64,000 bases of DNA from Streptomyces violaceoruber (GCA_000720805.1 JODI01000002.1:179971-243970); one strand, 5' to 3'. Shown: positions 17,162-27,096, counted from the stretch's first letter. Made by a program: numbers and translations. Notes: generated by a model from the sequence alone, not told the origin.

Positions 17162-18225
17162 GAAGAGATCTGAACCTTGCTGTGATCACCGAGCACGAGC
17201 CGGTGGGCCTTCGGGTTACGGGGAGCGGGCGTCACCTCGACATCACGCCCGATGAGCGAGGCCTCCACCCGGCGCACGCCGGTCACGGACGAACCGCGCA
17301 GCACGATGGAGTACTCGATTTCGCTGTCCTCGATCCGGCAGTCCTCCGAGACGGAGGTGAAGGGACCGATGTACGCGTCGTTGACCACCGAGCCGGCGCC
17401 GATGATCGCGGGTCCGACGATGCGGCTGCCGCTGACGCGGGCGCCCTCCTCGATGCGGACCCTGCCGATGATCTCGCTGCCCTCGTCCACCGTGCCCGCG
17501 TTCATCGGCTGCACGGTCTCCAGGACGGACCGGTTGACCTCCAGCATGTCGGTGACGTTGCCGGTGTCCTTCCAGTAGCCGGAGATGGTGGTGGAGCGGA
17601 CGTCGCGCTGCTCGTCGATCAGCCACTGGATGGCGTGCGTGATCTCCAGTTCGCCACGCCAGGAGGGCTTGATGGAGCGGACGGCCTCGTGGATGGCCGG
17701 GGTGAACAGATAGACGCCGACGAGTGCCAGATCGCTCTTGGGCTGCTTCGGCTTCTCCTCCAGGCCCACCACCCTGCCCTCGCCGTCGAGTTCCGCGACG
17801 CCGAAGGAGGTGGGGTTGGGGACTCTGGTCAGCAGGATCTGCGCGTCGGGCCGCTCCGCGCGGAACTCCTCCACCAGTCCGGTGATGCCACCGACGATGA
17901 AGTTGTCACCGAGGTACATCACGAAGTCGTCGTCGCCGAGGAAGTCCTGGGCGATGAGGACGGCGTGGGCGAGTCCCAGCGGCGACTCCTGCGGGATGTA
18001 GGTGACCTTGATCCCGAACCGGGAGCCGTCGCCCACCGCCTCGCGGATCTCGTCAGCGGTGTCCCCGACGACGATGCCGACCTCGTCGATCCCGGCTTCG
18101 GCGATCGCTTCCAGGCCGTAGAAGAGCACAGGCTTGTTGGCGACCGGCACCAGTTGTTTGGCCGAGGTGTGGGTGATCGGGCGGAGGCGGGTGCCCGCTC
18201 CCCCCGAAAGCACGAGAGCCTTCAC
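17158..18225 (-). CDS. rfbA: Glucose-1-phosphate thymidylyltransferase, long form
   Basis: A 355-residue enzyme making dTDP-glucose, first step of the pathway. The nucleotidyltransferase domain begins at the start codon: VKALVLSGGAGTRLRPIT, then QESPLGLAHAVLIAQ, MYLGDNF and GVAELDGEGRVVGLEEKP. The C-terminal roughly 110 residues are a left-handed beta-helix-like tail (IIGRVRIEEGARVSGSRIVG), so this is the StrD-like long type rather than the shorter RmlA. The start is the GTG at 18225; the frame is open for eight more codons without a ribosome binding site. It is the first gene of the rfb run. Confidence 0.95.
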   Translation of the reverse strand: MKALVLSGGAGTRLRPITHTSAKQLVPVANKPVLFYGLEAIAEAGIDEVGIVVGDTADEIREAVGDGSRFGIKVTYIPQESPLGLAHAVLIAQDFLGDDDFVMYLGDNFIVGGITGLVEEFRAERPDAQILLTRVPNPTSFGVAELDGEGRVVGLEEKPKQPKSDLALVGVYLFTPAIHEAVRSIKPSWRGELEITHAIQWLIDEQRDVRSTTISGYWKDTGNVTDMLEVNRSVLETVQPMNAGTVDEGSEIIGRVRIEEGARVSGSRIVGPAIIGAGSVVNDAYIGPFTSVSEDCRIEDSEIEYSIVLRGSSVTGVRRVEASLIGRDVEVTPAPRNPKAHRLVLGDHSKVQISS

Positions 18226-18385
18226 GTATTGCGCCCCAATACTGTGCACTTACGGGGATAAAAATCCCGGCTTGTCTGAATTTAGCGTCAATCTTGGCTC
18301 ACATCATAGCCTTGCCTCGGGATCATCGATTCACCTTTCGTTCACACGCTCGATCCCCGTGCGACAGGCCGCACCACCCAGTAAA

Positions 18386-18415
18386 ACGCTACGAAGTAAG
18401 ACGCTGTGAAGTAAG
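18386..18415. repeat. Two tandem 15-bp units upstream of rfbA
   Basis: ACGCTACGAAGTAAG followed directly by ACGCTGTGAAGTAAG, 13 of 15 positions identical, in the AT-richer gap between rne and rfbA. Confidence 0.6.
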
Positions 18416-18428
18416 AGTCTGTTTCAAG

Positions 18429-18470
18429 ACGTGATCCGCCCCCGGTCCCACGACCGGGGGCGGATCACGT
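18429..18470 (-). terminator. Strong intrinsic terminator after rne
   Basis: A perfect 19-bp stem (18429-18447 and 18452-18470) with loop CCAC, 18 bp beyond the rne stop. The minus-strand RNA continues with TTGAAAC. Confidence 0.85.
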
Positions 18471-18487
18471 TCTTCTCGCGCGTTCCG

Positions 18488-21400
18488 TCAGCCCTCGTCC
18501 GCCGCGGTCGAGACGGACGGCGCCGCCTGCTGCTCGGCCGCCGCCGTCTTCTTCGACGCCGCCTTCTTGGCGGTCGTCGTCTTGGCCGCCTTCTTGGCCG
18601 TCGTCTTCTTCGCGGCCGTCTTCTTGGCCGCGGTCTTCTTGACGGCGGTGGTGGCGGCCTTCTTCGCCGTGGCCTTCTTGGCCGTCTTACGGGCCGTCTT
18701 CTTGGCCGGAGCGACGTCGTCGTCCGCCGCCGCCTGCTCCTTCGGCTCCTCCGTGGCCGCCGGGACGACCACGACGGCCGCCTCCTCGGACGCGGTGGGC
18801 GCGGTGGCCTTGCGCACGGCGCGGCGCCTCGGACGGGCCGGGGCGGCGCTCTCGGCGGGCGCCTCGGCGACGGCCGGCTCGGCGGCGGGCGCCTCCTCGG
18901 CCTGCGGTGCGGGTGCGGCGGGCGCGGTCTCGGCGACCGTCACCACGGTCGTTTCGGCCCCCGCGGGCGAACCGGCCGGCGCGGACACCTTGCGGGTGGC
19001 GCGACGCCGGGTACGGCCCTTGGGCGCGGCCTCCTCGGCGGACGGGGCGGACGCCTCGACCACCGGGTCCTCGGCGGCGGCGGGCTCGGCGTGCGCGACC
19101 TCGGCCTCCTGCGGCCGCACCGGACGCTCGGCCTCTTCCCTGGCCGTCACGTCCTGAGCCGTCGGGGCCTCGGCGCGCGCGGAGGTGTGGGCCTCGACCG
19201 TGGCCTCGGCCATCGCCTCGTCGCGCCGGTCACCGCGCCGGTCCTCGCGCCTCTCGCCGCGCCCGTCCTCGCGGTTCGGCGTGCCCGCCGGAGCAGACGC
19301 CCGCCGGCTCGACCGGCGTCGCGAACGACCCCGGCCGCCGGCAGCGGCCTCCGCCTCGGCGACGCTGCTGTACAGCTCCTCGTCGGGCACGAACTCGGGC
19401 TCGGCCAGCGCCACCGGCTCGGCGACCTCGGCCGCGACCTCGTCCTCGCTCTCCTCCAGGAGCTCAGGAGTCTCCACGGACGCCTCGAGCTCGTGGGTGT
19501 GTCCGTCGCCGCCCCGCCCGCGCTTGCGGCGCTTGCCGCCGCCACCGGCGGAGGTCGGCTGCTCCATGTGCACGATGACACCGCGGCCGTTGCAGTGGAC
19601 GCAGGTCTCGGAGAACGACTCCAGCAGCCCCTGGCCGACCCGCTTACGGGTCATCTGCACGAGCCCCAGCGAGGTCACCTCGGCCACCTGGTGCTTCGTA
19701 CGGTCCCGGCCCAGGCACTCCAGCAGGCGCCGCAGGACCAGGTCCCGGTTGGACTCCAGGACCATGTCGATGAAGTCGATGACGATGATGCCGCCGAGGT
19801 CGCGCAGCCGCAGCTGGCGCACGATCTCCTCGGCCGCCTCCAGGTTGTTCCTGGTGACCGTCTCCTCGAGGTTGCCGCCCTGCCCGGTGAACTTGCCGGT
19901 GTTGACGTCGACGACGACCATCGCCTCGGTCCGGTCGATCACCAGCGAACCGCCGCTGGGCAGCCAGACCTTGCGGTCCAGCGCCTTCGCGAGCTGCTCG
20001 TCGATCCGGTACGTGGCGAAGACGTCGACCTCGGAGGTCCACCTGGACAGCCGGTCGGCCAGGTCGGGCGCGACGTGCGCGACGTATCCGTGGATGGTCT
20101 CCCACGCCTCGTCGCCGCTGACGACGACCTTGGTGAAGTCCTCGTTGAAGATGTCCCGCACGACCCGCACGGTCATGTCCGGCTCGCCGTACAGCAACGT
20201 CGGCGCGTTGCCGCCGTTCTTGGACTTCTTCTGGATGTCCTCCCACTGCCCCTGCAGCCGCTCGACGTCGCGGCGCAGTTCGTCCTCGCTCGCGCCCTCG
20301 GCGGCGGTGCGCACGATGACGCCCGCGTCCTCGGGGACGATCTTCTTGAGGATGGTCTTCAGCCGCGCCCGCTCGGTGTCGGGCAGCTTGCGGCTGATGC
20401 CGGTCATCGAGCCCTCGGGGACGTACACGAGGTAGCGGCCCGGGAGGGAGACCTGGCTGGTCAGACGGGCGCCCTTGTGGCCGATCGGGTCCTTGGTCAC
20501 CTGGACCAGCACCGGCTGCCCGGACTTCAGGGCGGACTCGATACGGCGCGGCCCGTTGGCCATGCCCAGCGCCTCGAAGTTCACCTCACCGGCGTACAGG
20601 ACGGCGTTGCGGCCCTTGCCGATGTCGATGAAGGCGGCCTCCATCGACGGCAGCACGTTCTGGACCTTGCCCAGGTAGACGTTGCCGACGTACGAGGTCG
20701 ACTGCTCCTTGTTGACGTAGTGCTCGACGAGCACGCCGTCCTCCAGGACGCCGATCTGCGTGCGCTCACCGCTCTGCCGGACGACCATCACCCGCTCGAC
20801 GGCCTCCCGCCGGGCCAGGAACTCGGCCTCGGTGATGATCGGGACGCGACGGCGACCCTGCTCGCGGCCTTCGCGGCGGCGCTGCTTCTTGGCCTCCAGA
20901 CGGGTCGAGCCCTTGATGGACTGCACCTCGTCGGACGGCTCGGCACCCTTTTCCCGCAGCGGACGGGGCTCGCGGACCTTGACGACGGTGCGCTCGGGGT
21001 CGCCGTCGTCGGGCTCGGTGTCGACGGAGGTGTCCCCGGCGCGACGCCGGCGGCGACGCCGACGACGGCTGCTGCTGGAGCCGGAGCCGCCGGAGTCCTC
21101 GCGGTCCTCGGTGTCGTCCGCGGCGCCCTCAGCGTCGTCGTCGGCCTGCTCGGCCGTGTCCTCGGCGTCCTGCGCGGCCTGCGCCACGGCGAGGTCGTCG
21201 CTGTCGGCGTCCTGGCCCTCGGACTCGGCGTCCCCGGCGTCACCCCGGCGGCGACGACGGCCGCCCCGGCGGCGACGACGGCGCGAGCCGGACTCCTCGT
21301 TGTCGTCCGCGTCGACGGCGTCCTCAGCGGACTCGTCGGTCTCGTCGGTCTCCTCCGCCGGCTCCTCCTCCACGGCGGTCGCGGCGGGCCGGTCCTCGGT

Positions 21401-22810
21401 CTCCTGCGCGGGACCGGAACCACGGCGGCGGCGCCGACGACGCCCTGCGCCCTGCTCCTCGGCGAAGCTCTCGGCGTAGGGCTCGGTGTCCTGCTCGGGC
21501 TCCTCGACCACGTCGGCCTCCGCCACTGCGGCGGCTTCGGCGGCGGCCCGCTCGGGCGTCTGGAACTGCGGCTCGGTGAACACCGGCGCCTGGAACACGG
21601 CTACGGCCGGCCGTGCGGGCCGACGCGGAGCCTCGTCCTCGGCGGCCTCCGCCCTGGCCGCCCGCGCGGGCGCGGCGAACCCGGTCGCGGCCTTGCGGAC
21701 AGCCCGCCGACGCCGACGCGGCGAGGCGTCCTCAGCCGCCTCGGCCTCGGCCTCGGCCTCGGTCTCGGTCTCGGTCTCGGTCGCCGGGGTCTCGGGAGTA
21801 CCTGCCCCGGCCGAGACCGCCTCGGCATCCCCGGCGGGCGCGCCTCGTCGGGTGGCTCCGCGACGGGTACGACGCGGCGCGGCAGCCTGCTCCTCGCCGG
21901 TCCCGGCGGCCTGGCTCTCCTGCGCGGCGGTCACGGCGTCGGTGTCGACGGCCGCCGTGTCCGCGAGGTCCACCGGCTCCCCGGCGCTCTCCGCGGTCTC
22001 GACGGCCTGCGCCACCTCCACGTTCTCGGCGCCCTCGGCGTGATCGGCGGCCTTCGGCGCCCCGGCGGGCGCGGCGGCCCGACGCCCGGCCCGACGACGC
22101 GTACGCACGGCGGGCGCGGCCTCCTCGGTCGCCACATCACCGGCGGACGCCGCGGATCCGGTGGACGCCGCGGATCCGGCGGATTCCGCGGACCCGGTGG
22201 ACGCGGGCACCACGGTCTCCGCCGTCTCGGCGGCGGCCGGCGCCGCCGCGGGCGCGGACACCCGTCGGGTGGCCCGCCGACGCGTACGGGGCGGTGCGGC
22301 CTCGGTGTCCTCGGCGACAGCCGGGCTCTCCTCGGCGGACTCCACTGCGGCGGACTCCGCGGCGGCTGTCACGGGTACGACGACCTCGGCGACCTCCGCC
22401 GTCTCCGCGGACGCGGGCGCCCCGGCGGGCGCGGAAGCACGCCGAGTGGCCCGCCGACGCGTACGCGCGGCAGGCGCGGCCTCGGCGGCCGGTGTCTCCT
22501 CGGCCTCAGCAGCCGCGGCACCCTCAATGCCCTCGGCGCTCTGCTGGTCCTTGTCAGTCACGAGAGTCTCGTCGGTCACGCCGGTCTCATCGGTCACGTC
22601 GGTCACAAAGTCCTCGTCTGTCACGAGGTCCTCGGCCTGCGCGGCCACCACGGCCGACGCGACGGTCTCGGCGGGAGTCTCGTTGGCGGCGACCGGCGGA
22701 CCCGCCGGTCGGGAAGCGGCACGGCGCCGACGGCGCGGCGGCAGGGTGTCGCTGGGAGTGTTGAGTTCGGAGCCTGTTGACGACTCTGTGGGTTCGGTCG
22801 GTTCGAGCAT
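18488..22810 (-). CDS. rne: Ribonuclease E/G with long repetitive flanks
   Basis: A 1440-residue endoribonuclease for mRNA decay and rRNA/tRNA processing. The catalytic core lies in the middle (about residues 640-1080): an S1 domain ([17 protein letters not shown]), the two DNase-I-like aspartate motifs [11 protein letters not shown] and [13 protein letters not shown], and the zinc-link CVHCNGRG. Placing the core between two disordered arms matches Streptomyces RNase ES, unlike E. coli RNase E, where the tail is only C-terminal. The arms carry about nine copies of a basic module like [14 protein letters not shown] and acidic Ala/Glu linkers; the C-terminus is a Lys/Ala repeat ([16 protein letters not shown]). 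The start is the ATG at 22810 behind GGGAGA. Confidence 0.95.
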   Translation of the reverse strand: MLEPTEPTESSTGSELNTPSDTLPPRRRRRAASRPAGPPVAANETPAETVASAVVAAQAEDLVTDEDFVTDVTDETGVTDETLVTDKDQQSAEGIEGAAAAEAEETPAAEAAPAARTRRRATRRASAPAGAPASAETAEVAEVVVPVTAAAESAAVESAEESPAVAEDTEAAPPRTRRRATRRVSAPAAAPAAAETAETVVPASTGSAESAGSAASTGSAASAGDVATEEAAPAVRTRRRAGRRAAAPAGAPKAADHAEGAENVEVAQAVETAESAGEPVDLADTAAVDTDAVTAAQESQAAGTGEEQAAAPRRTRRGATRRGAPAGDAEAVSAGAGTPETPATETETETEAEAEAEAAEDASPRRRRRAVRKAATGFAAPARAARAEAAEDEAPRRPARPAVAVFQAPVFTEPQFQTPERAAAEAAAVAEADVVEEPEQDTEPYAESFAEEQGAGRRRRRRRGSGPAQETEDRPAATAVEEEPAEETDETDESAEDAVDADDNEESGSRRRRRRGGRRRRRGDAGDAESEGQDADSDDLAVAQAAQDAEDTAEQADDDAEGAADDTEDREDSGGSGSSSSRRRRRRRRRAGDTSVDTEPDDGDPERTVVKVREPRPLREKGAEPSDEVQSIKGSTRLEAKKQRRREGREQGRRRVPIITEAEFLARREAVERVMVVRQSGERTQIGVLEDGVLVEHYVNKEQSTSYVGNVYLGKVQNVLPSMEAAFIDIGKGRNAVLYAGEVNFEALGMANGPRRIESALKSGQPVLVQVTKDPIGHKGARLTSQVSLPGRYLVYVPEGSMTGISRKLPDTERARLKTILKKIVPEDAGVIVRTAAEGASEDELRRDVERLQGQWEDIQKKSKNGGNAPTLLYGEPDMTVRVVRDIFNEDFTKVVVSGDEAWETIHGYVAHVAPDLADRLSRWTSEVDVFATYRIDEQLAKALDRKVWLPSGGSLVIDRTEAMVVVDVNTGKFTGQGGNLEETVTRNNLEAAEEIVRQLRLRDLGGIIVIDFIDMVLESNRDLVLRRLLECLGRDRTKHQVAEVTSLGLVQMTRKRVGQGLLESFSETCVHCNGRGVIVHMEQPTSAGGGGKRRKRGRGGDGHTHELEASVETPELLEESEDEVAAEVAEPVALAEPEFVPDEELYSSVAEAEAAAGGRGRSRRRSSRRASAPAGTPNREDGRGERREDRRGDRRDEAMAEATVEAHTSARAEAPTAQDVTAREEAERPVRPQEAEVAHAEPAAAEDPVVEASAPSAEEAAPKGRTRRRATRKVSAPAGSPAGAETTVVTVAETAPAAPAPQAEEAPAAEPAVAEAPAESAAPARPRRRAVRKATAPTASEEAAVVVVPAATEEPKEQAAADDDVAPAKKTARKTAKKATAKKAATTAVKKTAAKKTAAKKTTAKKAAKTTTAKKAASKKTAAAEQQAAPSVSTAADEG
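21738..21779. repeat. Hexanucleotide repeat inside rne
   Basis: Four copies of GCCTCG followed by three of GTCTCG, encoding alternating Glu-Ala and Glu-Thr in the N-terminal arm. The unit is a multiple of three, so slippage would change length without a frameshift. A related Ala/Ser/Gly repeat lies at about 22145-22203. Confidence 0.7.
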
Positions 22811-23082
22811 GCGGGCTTGTCTCCCGTCAGGCTCCCGGGCGCCGCGCCTGGTCCGGCGTCGATCATGTCGATCGCCGTTGACGTCCGCGGCTCGCGCTGT
22901 GCGCGGTGCCGCCGTCCGGGGCGCGGGCGCCGCACGGGAGCTCTCTGTGTCCTGTCTCGCCGGTTCCGTACGCCGATTGCGTACGGCCTGGCGAAAGTCT
23001 TGTGGTCGGTGCGCTGCCCGACCCAGGTGGCTCCCGAGTACGAGGGCGGCGCTACGACGTCCGTCCCTACGCGGAACCTTCC

Positions 23083-23865
23083 TTACGCCGGCGCCGTCGC
23101 GGCGGCAGCGGGTACGGCCGTTGAGGGGGCCGTCGCTGCCTCGCGGTCGGGCGCGAGCGGGTCGGTCACCGTGCCGGTCTCTTCATCGAACAGCCCCTGC
23201 GCCAGCCTGGTCACCGCTGCGGGGACCGGCGGCGCCAGGTCGGCCACGGCGCGGAGACCGGACAGGACGTCGTCGGGTCGTACGGCAGGCGTCACGTGCC
23301 GAACAACCAGCCGCAGTATCGCACAGGGCTGGTCGGTCGGCCTATCAGCCTGCGAACTGTGTGTTTCCTGTGCACCGTGTGTTTCGAGCCGGACGACCGC
23401 GGGGCGGGCGTCGAAGGTCCGGACGCCGTTCTTGGCCCGGCGCTGGACCTCGACGGCCTCGGCGGTGTTGAAGGCGGCAACCGCCCGCTCCGCCTCCGCC
23501 GGGTCCACGCCGTCCAGTCTCAGCTCCCACACGGAAGCCGTGAGCCGGTCGGCGAGCCCCGAGGTCCGTGCCTCGACGGCGTCGATGACGTCGAGCCCGG
23601 CGGGCAGCGACTCATCGAGCAGAACCCTGAGTTTCTCCGGATCGCGCGCCTCGGTGAGCGCGATCTCCAGATACTCCGCCTCACTGCCCGTGCCGGTGGG
23701 TGCGGCATTGGCGTACGACACCTTCGGATGCGGCGTGAACCCCGCCGAGTACGCCATCGGCACCTCGGCACGGCGCAACGCACGCTCGAAGGCGCGCTGG
23801 AAGTCACGGTGGCTGGTGAACCGGAGGCGGCCGCGCTTGGTGTAGCGCAGTCGGATGCGCTGCAC
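23083..23865 (-). CDS. TIGR03936 family radical SAM-associated protein (DUF2344)
   Basis: A 260-residue protein with the family's N-terminus: RIRLRYTKRGRLRFTSHRDF, then MAYSAGFTPHPKVSYANAAP and SEAEYLEIALTEARDPEKL. The length is slightly long because of an Ala/Pro-rich tail. The family usually pairs with, or is fused to, a TIGR03960 radical SAM protein and is thought to act on RNA; its exact reaction is not established. Its partner here lies about 7.4 kb away at 31278-33242. It starts with a GTG at 23865. It lies between rne and the repeat membrane protein. Confidence 0.88.
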   Translation of the reverse strand: MQRIRLRYTKRGRLRFTSHRDFQRAFERALRRAEVPMAYSAGFTPHPKVSYANAAPTGTGSEAEYLEIALTEARDPEKLRVLLDESLPAGLDVIDAVEARTSGLADRLTASVWELRLDGVDPAEAERAVAAFNTAEAVEVQRRAKNGVRTFDARPAVVRLETHGAQETHSSQADRPTDQPCAILRLVVRHVTPAVRPDDVLSGLRAVADLAPPVPAAVTRLAQGLFDEETGTVTDPLAPDREAATAPSTAVPAAAATAPA

Positions 23866-23913
23866 CGCGAGTGCGGGCGGCGGGCCTTCGGGCTGTCGCT
23901 TGCCCAGTGTCGT

Positions 23914-25002
23914 TCAGTCCTTCGTGAGAGCGGTCGTACTGCTATCAAGAGTACGTGTTTCGGCGCCCGTCGGTTCCCGCCGATCCACGACGTGCGGTTG
24001 CCCCGGCTCACCGAAGAGCATGCGTCGCAGGTCGGCCCGGGCCTGCCGGACCGACTCCCGGGCTGCCGCGAGGGCCTGCCGGCCGGCCCGCGCGACACCG
24101 CGTGCGGCCTCGGCGGCGGGCCGCAGGACGGTGTCCCGGATCACGTGTCCCACGGGGGTGAGGACGGTGCGGTACGCCCAGCGCACCGGCTCCACGAAGA
24201 TCCATCTCAAGAGGGTCCCGAGGAACCGCCCGACGGCGAGCGAGATGTGCCCCGCGATCCGCCAGGCATGCCCGAGGGCCTGGCCCACTTCCCGCCCGAC
24301 GACGACGAGCACCCGGCCCACGGGGGTGAGCACCCAGCCCCAGAGCGCGAGCGCGGGCAGCACGAACAGGATCCGGATGATCCAGTGGAGCGCCACCGCC
24401 ACCCCGGTGACGATCACGCCCAGCAGCCACCCCACGCCCCGCGCACACCACGCGACGGCGTGCCCGACAGGCGTGAGGATCCACACGTACGCCCACACGG
24501 CCGGCACCACGACGAGGTACCGCACCAGCCAGGCCACGGCGCCGTGGATCCCGAGCCCCAGGGCCGCGAGCCCGGCGCCGACGCCCCGCAGCACCCACAG
24601 GACGGCGCGCCCCACCGGCGTGAGCACACACGCGTACACCCACACCAGACCGGCCCCGATCCCCCGCGCCACCAGGGCGGCGAGGCGCCCGAGGGGTGTC
24701 AGCACATACCGGTACAGCGCCACGAGCGGGACCACGACCAGCACGTTCCCGAGCCACCCCAGCGCCCGCCCCAGGGGCACGACGACATACCGCCACAGCC
24801 CCACGAACGGCCAGACGAACACCGCCCGTCCCACCGGCCGCAGCACGGTATCCATCAGGAACCGTCCCGCCACGACCAGCAGATCCCACACCACCCGCAC
24901 CGGCACCACCAGCACGAGCACGACGATCCGCACAGGTATGCGGATCGCGACGGTCAGACACCCCTCGGGGTTCTGCTGCGGGGCGTGCCTCTCGAGATCC
25001 AT
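23914..25002 (-). CDS. Repeat-built membrane protein without acidic residues in its core
   Basis: A 362-residue protein I cannot assign. It has seven P-(V/L)-G-(R/H) motifs, five preceded by Thr, with prolines near residues 56, 76, 103, 129, 178, 227 and 283. Between them are hydrophobic stretches rich in Val, Leu, Trp and Tyr (for example LVVVPAVWAYVWILTPVG). From about residue 52 to 237 there is no Asp or Glu, while Arg recurs, so the membrane part is strongly basic. The C-terminal roughly 65 residues are a soluble charged tail. It lies 48 bp upstream of the TIGR03936 gene on the same strand and may be co-transcribed. The open frame and third-position GC support coding; function is unknown. 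Confidence 0.75.
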   Translation of the reverse strand: MDLERHAPQQNPEGCLTVAIRIPVRIVVLVLVVPVRVVWDLLVVAGRFLMDTVLRPVGRAVFVWPFVGLWRYVVVPLGRALGWLGNVLVVVPLVALYRYVLTPLGRLAALVARGIGAGLVWVYACVLTPVGRAVLWVLRGVGAGLAALGLGIHGAVAWLVRYLVVVPAVWAYVWILTPVGHAVAWCARGVGWLLGVIVTGVAVALHWIIRILFVLPALALWGWVLTPVGRVLVVVGREVGQALGHAWRIAGHISLAVGRFLGTLLRWIFVEPVRWAYRTVLTPVGHVIRDTVLRPAAEAARGVARAGRQALAAARESVRQARADLRRMLFGEPGQPHVVDRREPTGAETRTLDSSTTALTKD

Positions 25003-25017
25003 ACCGGCGTAGACGCC

Positions 25018-25551
25018 TCAGTCCCCCGTACGGATCCAGAACCGCAGCTTTCCGCCCCGCTCGTCCTCGAACTCCCCGCCACCGGCCTCGATCACCTTGC
25101 GGGAGCCGACGTTGGTGGTGTCACAGGTGACGAGCACCCGCTCCAGCCCCAGCGCGCGGGCATGCGGCAGAACCTCCCTGAGCATCGCGGTCGCGTGCCC
25201 CCTCCGGCGCGCACCGGCCCGAACCCCGTACCCGATGTGTCCGCCGTAGTCGCGCAGGTGGTCCGTGAGCCGGTGCCGGACCTGGATGCGCCCGAGATAC
25301 ACGTCCCCGTCCACGTACCAGAACCAGGTCGCCGGCACGAAACCCTGGGGCCGCCGTCCCTCCTCCAGTTCCTCTTCCCGCACGGCCGCCACGTACCGGG
25401 CGAACCCGTCGGGCGTGTCCCAGTCGGCGCCGTACACGCGCAGCTCCCGTGTGAGCGTGTCGCTGCCGTACTCCCCTGCGGCGACGTCCTCCCGCACGGC
25501 GCCCAGGAACGAGACACGGAAACGGACATCGGGCGCGACGAGTCGAGGCAT
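25018..25551 (-). CDS. GNAT family N-acetyltransferase
   Basis: A 177-residue acetyl-CoA-dependent acyltransferase. The acetyl-CoA pyrophosphate loop is GVRAGARRRGHATAML (the R-x-x-G-x-A type), preceded by DYGGHIGYGV and followed by LERVLVTCDTTNVGSRKVIE, typical of the fold. It resembles acetyltransferases that use small amines or peptides, but the substrate is unknown. The start is the ATG at 25551, chosen because MPRLVAPDVRF begins the conserved region. It is divergent from terD, with a gap of about 105 bp. Confidence 0.85.
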   Translation of the reverse strand: MPRLVAPDVRFRVSFLGAVREDVAAGEYGSDTLTRELRVYGADWDTPDGFARYVAAVREEELEEGRRPQGFVPATWFWYVDGDVYLGRIQVRHRLTDHLRDYGGHIGYGVRAGARRRGHATAMLREVLPHARALGLERVLVTCDTTNVGSRKVIEAGGGEFEDERGGKLRFWIRTGD

Positions 25552-25656
25552 GCCCGAGTTTCCCGCGTGCCGTGCGCTCCCGGCTACTGGTATATCCCCC
25601 GCCGTCATCCCGGGCCTGCTCTGGGACCGCGGCGAAAGCCCAGGCAGTATGTGCGC

Positions 25657-26241
25657 ATGATTACGCTCACGAAGGAAGACGGCCCGGCGGACCTGGACGG
25701 GGTGACCCATCTGTCCATCGGGGTCTCCTGGGACCCCACCGCCGGGGGCAGCGGCGGAGTGATGGGCAAACTCCGCCGGAAGACCGGCACCGACCTGGAC
25801 CTGATCGCCATCGCCATGCACGACGGGGACCCGGTGCGCCTGGCGGGCCTCGACTCCCTCGACCCCATAGGCAACGGCTCCCTCCTGCACAGCGGCGACA
25901 ACCAGACCGGTCACGGGGACGGCGACGACGAGACCGTCACGGTCGAGTTCGCGAAGATCCCGCCCCACATCACCTCGATCGTGTTCGTCGCCGCCGCCTA
26001 CAAGAAGGGCAGCTCCTTCCAGAAGGCCCGCAACATCAGCTTCAAGGTGTACGACGCGTCCGGCGGCAGCACCCAGCAGGTCGCCGACATCTGGCCGAGC
26101 ATGCTCACCACCGACAACGGCTGCGCCGTCGCCAAGGCCCTGCGGGCCGGCAACAGCTGGAAACTCGAGGTGATCAACGTGACCGGCAAGATCAAGCAGG
26201 GCGACCAACTCGCCCTGATGCGGTTCGCCGTCAGCAAATAG
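25657..26241 (+). CDS. TerD family protein
   Basis: A 194-residue single-domain TerD protein, a calcium-binding stress or tellurite-resistance-type family common in several copies in Streptomyces. Family features: N-terminal MITLTKEDGPADLDGVTHL, the SIGVSWDP strand, DLDLIAIAM, HSGDNQTGHGDGDDETV and IVFVAAAYKKG. The ATG at 25657 is favoured over longer upstream frames because it begins the family's N-terminus. It stands alone, without other ter genes, and ends in a strong terminator. Its actual role is not predictable from sequence. Confidence 0.9.
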   Translation: MITLTKEDGPADLDGVTHLSIGVSWDPTAGGSGGVMGKLRRKTGTDLDLIAIAMHDGDPVRLAGLDSLDPIGNGSLLHSGDNQTGHGDGDDETVTVEFAKIPPHITSIVFVAAAYKKGSSFQKARNISFKVYDASGGSTQQVADIWPSMLTTDNGCAVAKALRAGNSWKLEVINVTGKIKQGDQLALMRFAVSK

Positions 26242-26251
26242 CACACGGCCA

Positions 26252-26286
26252 TGTGTGCCGCCGGCGCGAAACACCGGCGGCACACA
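26252..26286 (+). terminator. Terminator after the terD gene
   Basis: A perfect 13-bp stem (26252-26264 and 26274-26286) around loop CGCGAAACA, beginning ten bases after the stop codon. Confidence 0.85.
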
Positions 26287-26319
26287 CCGACCGACGACGT
26301 TCCCGGCGACTGTCTCCGG

Positions 26320-26343
26320 TGCCTTCACCGATGCCTTCACCGA
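26320..26343. repeat. Two 12-bp direct repeats
   Basis: TGCCTTCACCGA occurs twice back to back in the gap between terD and the DUF899 gene. Significance unknown. Confidence 0.6.
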
Positions 26344-26412
26344 TGAGTTTTCGAGCCGCGTGAGGTCTGCCCCCGCACAAGCGAAAACCGCGCACGAGCT
26401 CTGTGAGGGACC

Positions 26413-27096
26413 ATGACCAACAACGCGCTACCGCCCGTCGTCGACACCGCGACCTGGGAGCGCCGGCTCGAAGCCCTGCGCGCCCGCGAGAAGGCCGCGA
26501 CACGCGAACTCGACGCCATCGCCGCCGAGCGTCGCCGCCTGCCGATGGTCGAGATGCCGGACTACACCATCGAGGGCGAGGACGGCCCCGTCCGGCTGGC
26601 GGACGTCTTCGAGGGCCACAGTCAGCTGATCGTCTACAACCACATGTGGTTCCCCGGCAAGGAATGGCAGTGCCCGGGCTGCACGGGGTTCACCTCGCAG
26701 TACACCCGTCTGGAGTTCCTGGACAACTACGACGCGCGCTTCGTCATCGTCACCCAGGGCCCCATCGACGAGGCACTCGCCTACAAACAGCGTGTCGGCA
26801 ACCGGATGGCGTGGTACTCGACCGCGAACAGCTCGTTCGGCACCGACGTCGGCGCACCGCCCGACGGAGGATTCGCGGTCAACGTGTTCCTCCGCGACGG
26901 CGACACCGTCTATCGCACCTGGCACACCGACGGCCGCGGTACCGAGCAGCTCGGTCACGCCTTCGCGCTGATCGACGTCCTGCCGTACGGCCGCCAGGAG
27001 GAATGGCAGGACTCCCCCGACGGCTGGCCCCAGTCGCCCACCTACAGCCGGTGGGCGACGTCCAAGGAGATCGCCGCCCTCTACGGCCCGGAGTGA
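26413..27096 (+). CDS. DUF899 family thioredoxin-like protein
   Basis: A 227-residue protein of the DUF899 (thioredoxin-like) type. An N-terminal helical segment (RLEALRAREKAATRELDAIA) is followed by the core LIVYNHMWFPGKEWQCPGC; Cys87 and Cys90 form a CPGC pair in the position of a thioredoxin active site, and the HMWF segment is typical of the family. The C-terminal part (FLRDGDTVYRTWHTDGRGTE) is also family-like. No signal peptide, so it is cytoplasmic. The family has no established reaction. It starts with the ATG at 26413 directly after GAGGGACC. It lies upstream of the P450 module, with a gap of about 250 bp. Confidence 0.85.
   Translation: MTNNALPPVVDTATWERRLEALRAREKAATRELDAIAAERRRLPMVEMPDYTIEGEDGPVRLADVFEGHSQLIVYNHMWFPGKEWQCPGCTGFTSQYTRLEFLDNYDARFVIVTQGPIDEALAYKQRVGNRMAWYSTANSSFGTDVGAPPDGGFAVNVFLRDGDTVYRTWHTDGRGTEQLGHAFALIDVLPYGRQEEWQDSPDGWPQSPTYSRWATSKEIAALYGPE

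Noticed and set aside
18431..22780. A 1449-codon open frame on the plus strand
   Set aside because: It is exactly antisense to rne. Frames like this arise from the third-base GC bias of the real gene and give low-complexity Gly/Arg/Leu proteins.
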